From: Cladorhizidae sp. MBARI D1340-BT2 | Lineage: Eukaryota > Porifera > Demospongiae > Poecilosclerida > Cladorhizidae | Direction: 5' to 3' | DNA length: 64,000 bases | Assembly: GCA_028752905.1 (NCBI GenBank) | Contig: JAQNBH010000003.1 | Location: 37,384,472-37,448,471, forward strand | Shown here: in pieces, positions 13,712 through 25,775 of the stretch | How the letters are laid out: every line of letters starts with the position of its first letter | Numbering within the stretch: the stretch's first letter is position 1 | Made by a program: the position numbers and the translations under genes | The notes under the pieces: generated by a model | Seen by the model: the letters and a program-made list of their open reading frames with translations, nothing else | What the model was told of the DNA's origin: nothing | Database searches by the model: none

Positions 13712-13913
13712 AGCACTGGCTCCGAAGCTTGCATAAGGGTAAATTCAGCCTAACCATGGAATCCTTAATAATACTTGTCAGTGTTTCAGCATCAATACAT
13801 GGAACTTGGTATAAGCCTGTGAATTCTTCAAAAACGTCGAACCTTTCATTAACGTGACGGAAAACAATGGTTGTCTGCTCATTATTGGAAATGTCTGTTG
13901 CCCCATCGATCAT
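13710..13913 (-). pseudogene. Transposase fragment: first catalytic segment
   Basis: A 67-codon stretch beginning MIDGATDISNNEQ and containing FEEFTGLY and IDAETL, typical of the DUF4371-like part of ZMYM1-type hAT transposases. The Asp in MIDG (13,905-13,907) is the likely first catalytic acid. It ends at LCKLRSQC followed by a stop. In the family a Tyr-Asp-Gly-Ala-Ser motif comes next; here DGAS appears one frame over, so there is an indel at about 13,712. The initial Met is internal, not a true start. Confidence 0.85.
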
Positions 13914-14340
13914 AACAGTGAGGAAAGGGGACTGTTGAAGTAAAGCTGTAATTTTTCACCAAGAATGTCATTCTGAATTTGATGTGAAGTATATTTGCAA
14001 GACTTGCGATTCAACCATTCAATCTTTCGGTATCATCTTCACCATTCATCTTCAGCAGTTGAAGAAAATTTCATTCTCCTTCATCCCCATCACCTCTCAG
14101 AGCTAACCCTTGTCTAGCCAAATATCGAATGCTAGATACAATCTTTAGAAGCGTTTTGCGATTGTACTCTCTTTCTTTGGCATGTTGTTTTACAAGTTTC
14201 TCCCCAACATCCTTTGTCGTAGCTGGAATTCTGATGACTACATCAACTGCTTCTCAATGACAGTCACTTAGTTGATGTTTTTGGAATAAACTGGTTGCAT
14301 TTTTCCAATTACTAAATCCTGTGGATGTCTGTATAATGAA
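13914..14340 (-). pseudogene. Transposase fragment: end of TTF region and linker
   Basis: Minus-strand translation from 14,340 gives GFSNWKNATSLFQKH, then a CH pair followed by a TGA stop (14,254-14,256) and EAVDVVIRIPATT. It goes on to KEREYNRKTLLKI, SSIRYLARQGLALRGDGDEG, a TGA stop (14,071-14,073) and NFLQLLKMNGEDD. A frame change near 14,020 leads into KYTSHQIQNDILG. These are the conserved blocks between the zinc finger and the catalytic core of ZMYM1-like hAT transposases. The stops and frame change keep any long open frame from being seen here. Confidence 0.8.
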
Positions 14341-14488
14341 AATTTAGTGATTTACTAAATGATACACCCACACACACCAAAACTATTGAGAGATACTACA
14401 AAGGCTGATGCAGCTATAGAAGACTTCATTTTCCCTTGTTTGAAGCCTGTCACAAGTGTGGCAGTAAATCATTGTAGTGTAGAAATGG

Positions 14489-14620
14489 TCATTGCTTTAG
14501 CCAAGTGGATTGAAATGACCGATAAACAACACTCTTCACCCCAAAAGATCGCTTGGGGAATTTAAAATTAGCGAGCTGGTGAGGAGCAGTAGGAAGTTTG
14601 AAACTTGAAGGAGCAGCCAT
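14489..14620 (-). pseudogene. Transposase fragment: N-terminus and start of TTF zinc finger
   Basis: The open stretch begins with MAAPSSFKLP and reaches LANFKFPKRSFG and VVYRSFQSTWLKQ, matching the opening of TTF-type zinc-finger domains in ZMYM1-like transposases, where a Trp normally follows KQ. Here a TGA stop (14,489-14,491) takes its place, consistent with Trp to stop. The same frame is open back to 14,701 (an ATG there gives 27 extra residues), but those residues do not look like the family, so I chose the inner ATG. Past the stop, PFLHYND and, in another frame, a CHTC pair continue the domain. Confidence 0.75.
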
Positions 14621-14874
14621 TGTAACAAGAGCACATGGTACAGCACATGACCAGAATATCCTAGAACTAGCTGGCATCCTTGATTGCAAGCCAGCTGGCA
14701 CATTAATTTACAAGCAATTAACAAGGCTGCCTGTTAATTAGCTTGCATGCTTCACAAACTTTGGGAGTGTAGTAATACATGACATTCTGAGAGTTTTTGA
14801 TGCATACACTGGCTACTCTAAAAATTCAAACTCAAGATCAGCAAAATATTAATTGAAGTAGAGAGCCAAATATT
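14621..14874. other. Right subterminal (5') region of the element, non-coding
   Basis: Sequence upstream of the transposase remnant, where its promoter would have been. It shows AT-rich patches but no clear TATA box or other motif I can defend. Short open frames on either strand here have no family resemblance. Confidence 0.5.
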
Positions 14875-14894
14875 GGTAGGGCCGAAGCCCTACC
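14875..14894. repeat. Subterminal hairpin of the hAT element
   Basis: Perfect 8-bp stem ggtagggc / gccctacc with loop cgaa, 13 bp inside the right terminal repeat. The left end has only a degenerate counterpart (ggtagggccaaaatggggtagg). Subterminal repeats in hAT elements often bind transposase; that role is inferred here. Confidence 0.75.
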
Positions 14895-14906
14895 TGCCCT
14901 ATAGGC

Positions 14907-14919
14907 TCCTCCGGGCCTG
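14907..14919 (-). repeat. Right terminal inverted repeat of the hAT element
   Basis: The 13 bases tcctccgggcctg are the exact inverse of the left terminus. The satellite resumes one base later with agcatggttatacac. Confidence 0.9.
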
Positions 14920-17900
14920 CAGCATGGTTATACACCTAGCATGGTTATATACCTAGCTTGGTTATACACCTAGCATGGTTATAATTATACCTAGCATGGT
15001 TATATACCTAGCGTGGTTATACACCTAGCATGGTTATATACCTAGCATGGTTATACAACTAGCATGGTTATACAATTAGCATGGTTATACACCTAGCATG
15101 GTTATATACCTAGCATGGTTATACACCTAGCATGGTTATATACCTAGCATGGTTATACACCTAGCATGGTTATATACCTAGCATGGTTATATACCTAGCA
15201 TATTTATACACCTAGCATGGTTATACAATTAACATGGTTATACACCTAGCATGGTTATATACCTAGCATGGTTATATACCTAGCATGGTTATATACCTAG
15301 CATGGTTATATACCTAGCATAGTTATACACCTAGCATGGTTATACAATTAGCATGGTTATACACCTAGCATGGTTATATACCTAGCATAGTTATACACCT
15401 AGCATGGTTATACACCGAGCATGGTTATATACCTAGCATGGTTATATATCTAGCATGGTTATATACCTAGCATGGTTATATATCTGGCATAGTTATACAC
15501 CTAGCATGGTTATACAATTAGCATGGTTATACACCTAGCATGGTTATATACCTAGCATGGTTATATACCTAGCATGGTTATATACCTAGCATGGTTATAC
15601 ACCTAGCATGGTTATATACCTAGCATGGTTATATACCTAGCATGGTTATATACCTAGCATGGTTATATACCTAGCATATTTATACACCTAGCATGGTTAT
15701 ACAATTAACATGGTTATACACCTAACATGGTTATATACCTAGCATAGCTATACACCTAGCATGGTTATACACCTAGCATGGTTATATACCTAGCATGGTT
15801 ATATACCTAGCATGGTTATATACCTAGCATGGTTATATACCTAGCATGGTTATACACCTAGCATGGTTATATACCTAGCATGGTTATATACCTAGCATAG
15901 TTATACACCTAGCATAGTTATACACCTAGCATGGTTATACAATTAGCATGGTTATACACCTAGAATGGTTATATACCTAGCATGGTTATATACCTAGCAT
16001 AGTTATACACCTAGCATGGTTATACACCTAGCATGGTTATACACCTAGCATGGTTATATACCTAGCATGGTTATATACCTAGCATGGTTATATACCTAGC
16101 ATGGTTATATACCTAGCATGGTTATATACCTAGCATGGTTATATACCTAGCATAGTTATACACCTAGCATGGTTATACAATTAGCATGGTTATACACCTA
16201 GCATGGTTATATACCTAGCATGGTTATATACCTAGCATAGTTATACACCTAGCATGGTTATACACCTAGCATGGTTATACACCTAGCATGGTTATATACC
16301 TAGCATGGTTATATACCTAGCATGGTTATATACCTAGCATGGTTATATACCTAGCATAGTTATACACCTAGCATGCTTATACAATTAGCATGGTTATACA
16401 CCTAGCATGGTTATATACCTAGCATAGTTATACACTTAGCATGGTTATACACCTATCATGGTTATATACCTAGCATGGTTATATACCTAGCATGGTTATA
16501 TACCTAGCATGGTTATATACCTAGCATAGTTATACACCTAGCATGGTTATACAATTAGCATGGTTATACACCTAGCATGGTTATATACCTAGCATAGTTA
16601 TACACCTAGCATGGTTATACACCGAGCATGGTTATATACCTAGCATGGTTATATACCTTGCATGGTTATATACCTAGCATGGTTATACACCTAGCATGGG
16701 CATATACCTAGTATGGTTATATACCTAGCATGGTTATATACCTAGCATGGTTATATATCTGGCATAGTTATACACCTAGCATGGTTATACAATTAGCATG
16801 GTTATACACCTAGCATGGTTATATACCTAGCATGGTTATATACCTTGCATGGTTATATACCTAGCATGGTTATACAACTAGCATGGTTATATACCTAGCA
16901 TGGTTATATACCTAGCATAGTTATACACCTAGCATGCTTATACAATTAGCATGGTTATACACCTAGCATGGTTATATACCTAGCATAGTTATACACTTAG
17001 CATGGTTATACACCTATCATGGTTATATACCTAGCATGGTTATATACCTAGCATGGTTATATACCTAGCATGGTTATATACCTAGCATAGTTATACACCT
17101 AGCATGGTTATACAATTAGCATGGTTATACACCTAGCATGGTTATATACCTAGCATAGTTATACACCTAGCATGGTTATACACCTAGCATGGTTATATAC
17201 CTAGCATGGTTATATACCTAGCATAGTTATACACCTAGCATGGTTATACACCTAGCATGGTTAAACACCTAGCATGGTTATATACCTAGCATGGTTATAT
17301 ACCTAGCATGGTTATATACCTAGCATGGTTATATACCTAGCATAGTTATACACCTAGCATGCTTATACACCTAGCATGCTTATACAATTAGCATGGTTAT
17401 ACACCTAGCATGGTTATATACCTAGCATAGTTATACACTTAGCATGGTTATACACCTATCATGGTTATATACCTAGCATGGTTATATACCTAGCATGGTT
17501 ATATACCTAGCATGGTTATATACCTAGCATAGTTATACACCTAGCATGGTTATACAATTAGCATGGTTATACACCTAGCATGGTTATATACCTAGCATAG
17601 TTATACACCTAGCATGGTTATACACCGAGCATGGTTATATACCTAGCATGGTTATATACCTTGCATGGTTATATACCTAGCATGGTTATACACCTAGCAT
17701 GGTTATATACCTAGTATGGTTATATACCTAGCATGGTTATATACCTAGCATGGTTATATATCTGGCATAGTTATACACCTAGCATGGTTATACAATTAGC
17801 ATGGTTATACACCTAGCATGGTTATATACCTAGCATGGTTATATACCTAGCATGGTTATATACCTAGCATGGTTATACACCTAGCATGGTTATATACCTA

Positions 17901-17974
17901 GCATGGTTATATACCTAGCATGGTTATATACCTAGCATGGTTATATACCTAGCATATTTATACACCTAGCATGG

Positions 17975-20900
17975 TTATACAATTAACATGGTTATACACC
18001 TAACATGGTTATATACCTATCATAGCTATACACCTAGCATGGTTATACACCTAGCATGGTTATATACCTAGCATGGTTATATACCTAGCTTGGTTATATA
18101 CCTAGCATGGTTATATACCTAGCATGGTTATACACCTAGCATGGTTATATACCTAGCATGGTTATATACCTAGTATGGTTATATACCTAGAATAGTTATA
18201 TACCTAGAATGGTTATACACCTAGCATGGTTATACAATTAGCATGGTTATACACCTTGCATGGTTATATACCTAGGATAGTTATACACCTAGCATGGTTA
18301 TACACCTAGCATGGTTATATACCTAGCATGGTTATATACCTAGCATGGTTATATACCTAGCATGGTTATATTCCTAGCATAGTTATACACCTAGCATGGT
18401 TATACACCTAGCATGGTTATATACCTAGCATGGTTATACACCTAGCATGGTTATATACCTAGCATAGTTATACACCTAGCATGGTTATACACCTAGCATG
18501 GTTATATACCTAGCTTGGTTATACACCTAGCATGGTTATAATTATACCTAGCATGGTTATATACCTAGCGTGGTTATACACCTAGCATGGTTATATACCT
18601 AGCATGGTTATACAACTAGCATGGTTATACAATTAGCATGGTTATACACCTAGCATGGTTATATACCTAGCATGGTTATATACCTAGCATGGTTATACAC
18701 CTAGCATGGTTATATACCTAGCATGGTTATATACCTAGCATATTTATACACCTAGCATGGTTATACAATTAACATGGTTATACACCTAGCATGGTTATAT
18801 ACCTAGCATGGTTATATACCTAGCATGGTTATATACCTAGCATGGTTATATACCTAGCATAGTTATACACCTAGCATGGTTATACAATTAGCATGGTTAT
18901 ACACCTAGCATGGTTATATACCTAGCATAGTTATACACCTAGCATGGTTATACACCTAGCATGGTTATATACCTAGCATGGTTATATACCTAGCATGGTT
19001 ATACACCTAGCATGGTTATATACCTAGCATGGTTATACAATTAGCATGGTTATACACCTAGCATGGTTATATACCTAGCATGGTTATATACCTAGCATAG
19101 TTATACACCTAGCATGGTTATACACCTAGCATGGTTATACACCTAGCATGGTTATATACCTAGCATGGTTATATACCTAGCATGGTTATATACCTAGCAT
19201 GGTTATATACCTAGCATAGTTATACACCTAGCATGCTTATACAATTAGCATGGTTATACACCTAGCATGGTTATATACCTAGCATAGTTATACACTTAGC
19301 ATGGTTATACACCTATCATGGTTATATACCTAGCATGGTTATATACCTAGCATGGTTATATACCTAGCATGGTTATATACCTAGCATAGTTATACACCTA
19401 GCATGGTTATACAATTAGCATGGTTATACACCTAGCATGGTTATATACCTAGCATAGTTATACACCTAGCATGGTTATACACCGAGCATGGTTATATACC
19501 TAGCATGGTTATATACCTTGCATGGTTATATACCTAGCATGGTTATACACCTAGCATGGTTATATACCTAGTATGGTTATATACCTAGCATGGTTATATA
19601 CCTAGCATGGTTATATATCTGGCTTAGTTATACACCTAGCATGGTTATACAATTAGCATGGTTATACACCTAGCATGGTTATATACCTAGCATGGTTATA
19701 TACCTAGCATGGTTATATACCTAGCATAGTTATACACCTAGCATGGTTATACAATTAGCATGGTTATACACCTAGCATGGTTATATACCTAGCATGGTTA
19801 TATACTTAGCATAGTTATACACCTAGCATGGTTATACACCTAGCATGGTTATACACCTAGCATGGTTATATACCTAGCATGGTTATATACCTAGCATGGT
19901 TATATACCTAGCATGGTTATATACCTAGCATAGTTATACACCTAGCATGCTTATACAATTAGCATGGTTATACACCTAGCATGGTTATATACCTAGCATA
20001 GTTATACACTTAGCATGGTTATACACCTATCATGGTTATATACCTAGCATGGTTATATACCTAGCATGGTTATATACCTAGCATGGTTATATACCTAGCA
20101 TAGTTATACACCTAGCATGGTTATACAATTAGCATGGTTATACACCTAGCATGGTTATATACCTAGCATAGTTATACACCTAGCATGGTTATACACCGAG
20201 CATGGTTATATACCTAGCATGGTTATATACCTTGCATGGTTATATACCTAGCATGGTTATACACCTAGCATGGGCATATACCTAGTATGGTTATATACCT
20301 AGCATGGTTATATACCTAGCATGGTTATATATCTGGCATAGTTATACACCTAGCATGGTTATACAATTAGCATGGTTATACACCTAGCATGGTTATATAC
20401 CTAGCATGGTTATATACCTTGCATGGTTATATACCTAGCATGGTTATACACCTAGCATGGTTATATACCTAGCATGGTTATACAATTAGCATGGTTATAC
20501 ACCTAGCATGGTTATATACCTAGCATGGTTATATACCTAGCATAGTTATACACCTAGCATGGTTATACACCTAGCATGGTTATACACCTAGCATGGTTAT
20601 ATACCTAGCATGGTTATATACCTAGCATGGTTATATACCTAGCATGGTTATATACCTAGCATAGTTATACACCTAGCATGCTTATACAATTAGCATGGTT
20701 ATACACCTAGCATGGTTATATACCTAGCATAGTTATACACTTAGCATGGTTATACACCTATCATGGTTATATACCTAGCATGGTTATATACCTAGCATGG
20801 TTATATACCTAGCATGGTTATATACCTAGCATAGTTATACACCTAGCATGGTTATACAATTAGCATGGTTATACACCTAGCATGGTTATATACCTAGCAT

Positions 20901-23900
20901 AGTTATACACCTAGCATGGTTATACACCGAGCATGGTTATATACCTAGCATGGTTATATACCTTGCATGGTTATATACCTAGCATGGTTATACACCTAGC
21001 ATGGTTATATACCTAGTATGGTTATATACCTAGCATGGTTATATACCTAGCATGGTTATATATCTGGCATAGTTATACACCTAGCATGGTTATATACAAT
21101 TAGCATGGTTATACACCTAGCATGGTTATATACCTAGCATGGTTATATACCTAGCATGGTTATATACCTAGCATAGTTATACACCTAGCATGGTTATACA
21201 ATTAGCATGGTTATACACCTAACATGGTTATATACCTAGCATGGTTATATACCTAGCATAGTTATACACCTAGCATGGTTATACACCTAGCATGGTTATA
21301 CACCTAGCATGGTTATATACCTACATGGTTATATACCTAGCATGGTTATATACCTAGCATGGTTATATACCTAGCATAGTTATACACCTAGCATGCTTAT
21401 ACAATTAGCATGGTTATACACCTAGCATGGTTATATACCTAGCATAGTTATACACTTAGCATGGTTATACACCTATCATGGTTATATACCTAGCATGGTT
21501 ATATACCTAGCATGGTTATATACCTAGCATGGTTATATACCTAGCATAGTTATACACCTAGCATGGTTATACAATTAGCATGGTTATACACCTAGCATGG
21601 TTATATACCTAGCATAGTTATACACCTAGCATGGTTATACAATTAACATGGTTATACACCTAACATGGTTATATACCTATCATAGCTATACACCTAGCAT
21701 GGTTATACACCTAGCATGGTTATATACCTAGCATGGTTATATACCTAGCTTGGTTATATACCTAGCATGGTTATATACCTAGCATGGTTATACACCTAGC
21801 ATGGTTATATACCTAGCATGGTTATATACCTAGTATGGTTATATACCTAGAATAGTTATATACCTAGAATGGTTATACACCTAGCATGGTTATACAATTA
21901 GCATGGTTATACACCTTGCATGGTTATATACCTAGCATAGTTATACACCTAGCATGGTTATACACCTAGCATGGTTATATACCTAGCATGGTTATATACC
22001 TAGCATGGTTATATACCTAGCATGGTTATATACCTAGCATAGTTATACACCTAGCATGGTTATATACCTAGCATGGTTATACACCTAGCATGGTTATATA
22101 CCTAGCATAGTTATACACCTAGCATGGTTATACACCTAGCATGGTTATATACCTAGCTTGGTTATACACCTAGCATGGTTATAATTATACCTAGCATGGT
22201 TATATACCTAGCGTGGTTATACACCTAACATGGTTATATACCTAGCCTGGTTATACAACTAGCATGGTTATACAATTAGCATGGTTATACACCTAGCATG
22301 GTTATATACCTAGCATGGTTATATACCTAGCATGGTTATACACCTAGCATGGTTATATACCTAGCATGGTTATATACCTAGCATATTTATACACCTAGCA
22401 TGGTTATACAATTAACATGGTTATACACCTAGCATGGTTATATACCTAGCATGGTTATATACCTAGCATGGTTATATACCTAGCATGGTTATATACCTAG
22501 CATAGTTATACACCTAGCATGGTTATACAATTAGCATGGTTATACACCTAGCATGGTTATATACCTAGCATAGTTATACACCTAGCATGGTTATACACCT
22601 AGCATGGTTATATACCTAGCATGGTTATATACCTAGCATGGTTATACACCTAGCATGGTTATATACCTAGCATGGTTATACAATTAGCATGGTTATACAC
22701 CTAGCATGGTTATATACCTAGCATGGTTATATACCTAGCATAGTTATACACCTAGCATGGTTATACACCTAGCATGGTTATACACCTAGCATGGTTATAT
22801 ACCTAGCATGGTTATATACCTAGCATGGTTATATACCTAGCATGGTTATATACCTAGCATAGTTATACACCTAGCATGCTTATACAATTAGCATGGTTAT
22901 ACACCTAGCATGGTTATATACCTAGCATAGTTATACACTTAGCATGGTTATACACCTATCATGGTTATATACCTAGCATGGTTATATACCTAGCATGGTT
23001 ATATACCTAGCATGGTTATATACCTAGCATAGTTATACACCTAGCATGGTTATACAATTAGCATGGTTATACACCTAGCATGGTTATATACCTAGCATAG
23101 TTATACACCTAGCATGGTTATACACCGAGCATGGTTATATACCTAGCATGGTTATATACCTTGCATGGTTATATACCTAGCATGGTTATACACCTAGCAT
23201 GGTTATATACCTAGTATGGTTATATACCTAGCATGGTTATATACCTAGCATGGTTATATATCTGGCATAGTTATACACCTAGCATGGTTATACAATTAGC
23301 ATGGTTATACACCTAGCATGGTTATATACCTAGCATGGTTATATACCTAGCATGGTTATATACCTAGCATAGTTATACACCTAGCATGGTTATACAATTA
23401 GCATGGTTATACACCTAGCATGGTTATATACCTAGCATGGATATATACTTAGCATAGTTATACACCTAGCATGGTTATACACCTAGCATGGTTATACACC
23501 TAGCATGGTTATATACCTAGCATGGTTATATACCTAGCATGGTTATATACCTAGCATGGTTATATACCTAGCATAGTTATACACCTAGCATGCTTATACA
23601 ATTAGCATGGTTATACACCTAGCATGGTTATATACCTAGCATAGTTATACACTTAGCATGGTTATACACCTATCATGGTTATATACCTAGCATGGTTATA
23701 TACCTAGCATGGTTATATACCTAGCATGGTTATATACCTAGCATAGTTATACACCTAGCATGGTTATACAATTAGCATGGTTATACACCTAGCATGGTTA
23801 TATACCTAGCATAGTTATACACCTAGCATGGTTATACACCGAGCATGGTTATATACCTAGCATGGTTATATACCTTGCATGGTTATATACCTAGCATGGT

Positions 23901-25290
23901 TATACACCTAGCATGGGCATATACCTAGTATGGTTATATACCTAGCATGGTTATATACCTAGCATGGTTATATATCTGGCATAGTTATACACCTAGCATG
24001 ATTATACAATTAGCATGGTTATACACCTAGCATGGTTATATACCTAGCATGGTTATATACCTTGCATGGTTATATACCTAGCATGGTTATACACCTAGCA
24101 TGGTTATATACCTAGCATGGTTATACAATTAGCATGGTTATACACCTAGCATGGTTATATACCTAGCATGGTTATATACCTAGCATAGTTATACACCTAG
24201 CATGGTTATACACCTAGCATGGTTATACACCTAGCATGGTTATATACCTAGCATGGTTATATACCTAGCATGGTTATATACCTAGCATGGTTATATACCT
24301 AGCATAGTTATACACCTAGCATGCTTATACAATTAGCATGGTTATACACCTAGCATGGTTATATACCTAGCATAGTTATACACTTAGCATGGTTATACAC
24401 CTATCATGGTTATATACCTAGCATGGTTATATACCTAGCATGGTTATATACCTAGCATGGTTATATACCTAGCATAGTTATACACCTAGCATGGTTATAA
24501 AATTAGCATGGTTATACACCTAGCATGGTTATATACCTAGCATAGTTATACACCTAGCATGGTTATACACCGAGCATGGTTATATACCTAGCATGGTTAT
24601 ATACCTTGCATGGTTATATACCTAGCATGGTTATACACCTAGCATGGTTATATACCTAGTATGGTTATATACCTAGCATGGTTATATACCTAGCATGGTT
24701 ATATATCTGGCATAGTTATACACCTAGCATGGTTATACAATTAGCATGGTTATACACCTAGCATGGTTATATACCTAGCATGGTTATATACCTAGCATGG
24801 TTATATACCTAGCATAGTTATACACCTAGCATGGTTATACAATTAGCATGGTTATACACCTAGCATGGTTATATACCTAGCATGGTTATATACCTAGCAT
24901 AGTTATACACCTAGCATGGTTATACACCTAGCATGGTTATACACCTAGCATGGTTATATACCTAGCATGGTTATATACCTAGCATGGTTATATACCTAGC
25001 ATGGTTATATACCTAGCATAGTTATACACCTAGCATGCTTATACAATTAGCATGGTTATACACCTAGCATGGTTATATACCTAGCATAGTTATACACTTA
25101 GCATGGTTATACACCTATCATGGTTATATACCTAGCATGGTTATATACCTAGCATGGTTATATACCTAGCATGGTTATATACCTAGCATATTTATACACC
25201 TAGCATGGTTATACAATTAGCATGGTTATACACCTAGCATGGTTATATACCTAGCATAGTTATACACCTAGCATGGTTATACACCGAGCA
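17975..25290 (+). repeat. 3.64-3.66-kb tandem super-repeat, two adjacent copies
   Basis: The variant cluster aattaacatgg, cctaacatgg, cctatcatagc starts at 17,981 and again at 21,641 (shift 3,660). Downstream marks match at 3,643: the 21-bp monomer 18,537/22,180, 'catgcttatacaatt' 19,242/22,885, 19,956/23,599 and 20,687/24,330, and 'catgggcatat' 20,272/23,915. The 17-bp change in shift is one monomer gained or lost. Copies lie at about 17,975-21,635 and 21,635-25,290, directly adjacent, as expected for unequal crossing-over. Confidence 0.85.
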
Positions 25291-25775
25291 TGGTTATATA
25301 CCTAGCATGGTTATATACCTTGCATGGTTATATACCTAGCATGGTTATACACCTAGCATGGGCATATACCTAGTATGGTTATATACCTAGCATGGTTATA
25401 TACCTAGCATGGTTATATATCTGGCATAGTTATACACCTAGCATGGTTATACAATTAGCATGGTTATACACCTAGCATGGTTATATACCTAGCATGGTTA
25501 TATACCTTGCATGGTTATATACCTAGCATGGTTATACACCTAGCATGGTTATATACCTAGCATGGTTATACAATTAGCATGGTTATACACCTAGCATGGT
25601 TATATACCTAGCATGGTTATATACCTAGCATAGTTATACACCTAGCATGGTTATACACCTAGCATGGTTATACACCTAGCATGGTTATATACCTAGCATG
25701 GTTATATACCTAGCATGGTTATATACCTAGCATGGTTATACACCTAGCATAGTTATACACCTAGCATGCTTATAC
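19242..25775 (+). repeat. 714/731-bp higher-order repeat (42 and 43 monomers)
   Basis: The 'catgcttatacaatt' mark occurs at 19,242, 19,956, 20,687, 21,402, 22,885, 23,599, 24,330, 25,044 and 25,775. Spacings alternate 714, 731, 715, then 1,483, 714, 731, 714, 731. Pairs add to 1,445 bp (85 monomers); 'catgggcatat' at 23,915 and 25,360 confirms 1,445. Within each unit, type-C marks are 204, 170, 238 and 102 or 119 bp apart. Confidence 0.85.

Larger units (their letters stand above)
12485..14620 (-). pseudogene. hAT transposase pseudogene (ZMYM1-like, TTF zinc finger)
   Basis: An intact relative would excise and reinsert the element by a DDE-type cut-and-paste reaction in the nucleus. Reading leftward from a plausible start (ATG at 14,618-14,620, MAAPSSF), the order is: TTF-type zinc finger start (FPKRSFG, then RSFQSTWLKQ), a CHTC ligand pair, a GFSNWKNA segment, the DUF4371-like catalytic region, and the hAT C-terminal domain ending at 12,485. 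The presumed catalytic acidic residues remain: Asp in MIDGATD (13,905-13,907), Asp in DGAS (13,709-13,711) and Glu in TSERSFS (12,605-12,607). Breaks include stops at 14,489-14,491, 14,254-14,256, 14,071-14,073 and 13,030-13,032, and frame changes near 14,45x, 14,02x, 13,920, 13,712, between 13,245 and 13,165, and near 12,725. The span of about 710 codons is slightly short of what I recall for this family. Clearly inactive. Confidence 0.9.
12294..14919 (-). mobile_element. Degenerate hAT-superfamily DNA transposon
   Basis: A 2,626-bp non-satellite island bounded by 13-bp perfect terminal inverted repeats (caggcccggagga at the left end, its reverse complement at the right). Between them, on the minus strand, lie broken pieces of a ZMYM1-like hAT transposase in the correct order: TTF-type zinc finger, DUF4371-like catalytic region, C-terminal hAT dimerisation domain. 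Termini starting CAG and this domain order are typical of hAT elements. The bases next to the element are acctagca on the left and cagcatgg on the right, so the usual 8-bp target duplication is not visible; only 'agca' is shared. The gene has many stops and frameshifts, so the copy cannot make an intact transposase. No second copy occurs in the window. Confidence 0.93.

Noticed and set aside
14341..14420. Intron between the TTF finger pieces
   Set aside because: The gap between CHTC and GFSNWKNA could be an intron, but I see no convincing splice sites, and decay by small indels and stops explains the break as well.
14359..14565. Plus-strand open frame of 68 codons
   Set aside because: Antisense to the TTF zinc-finger remnant; no recognisable motif.
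14536..14724. Minus-strand open frame of 62 codons
   Set aside because: It overlaps the transposase N-terminal fragment in another frame and is Leu-rich by chance.
12294..14919. Domesticated ZMYM1-like host gene
   Set aside because: The terminal inverted repeats and multiple stops and frame changes show a dead transposon copy, not a conserved gene.
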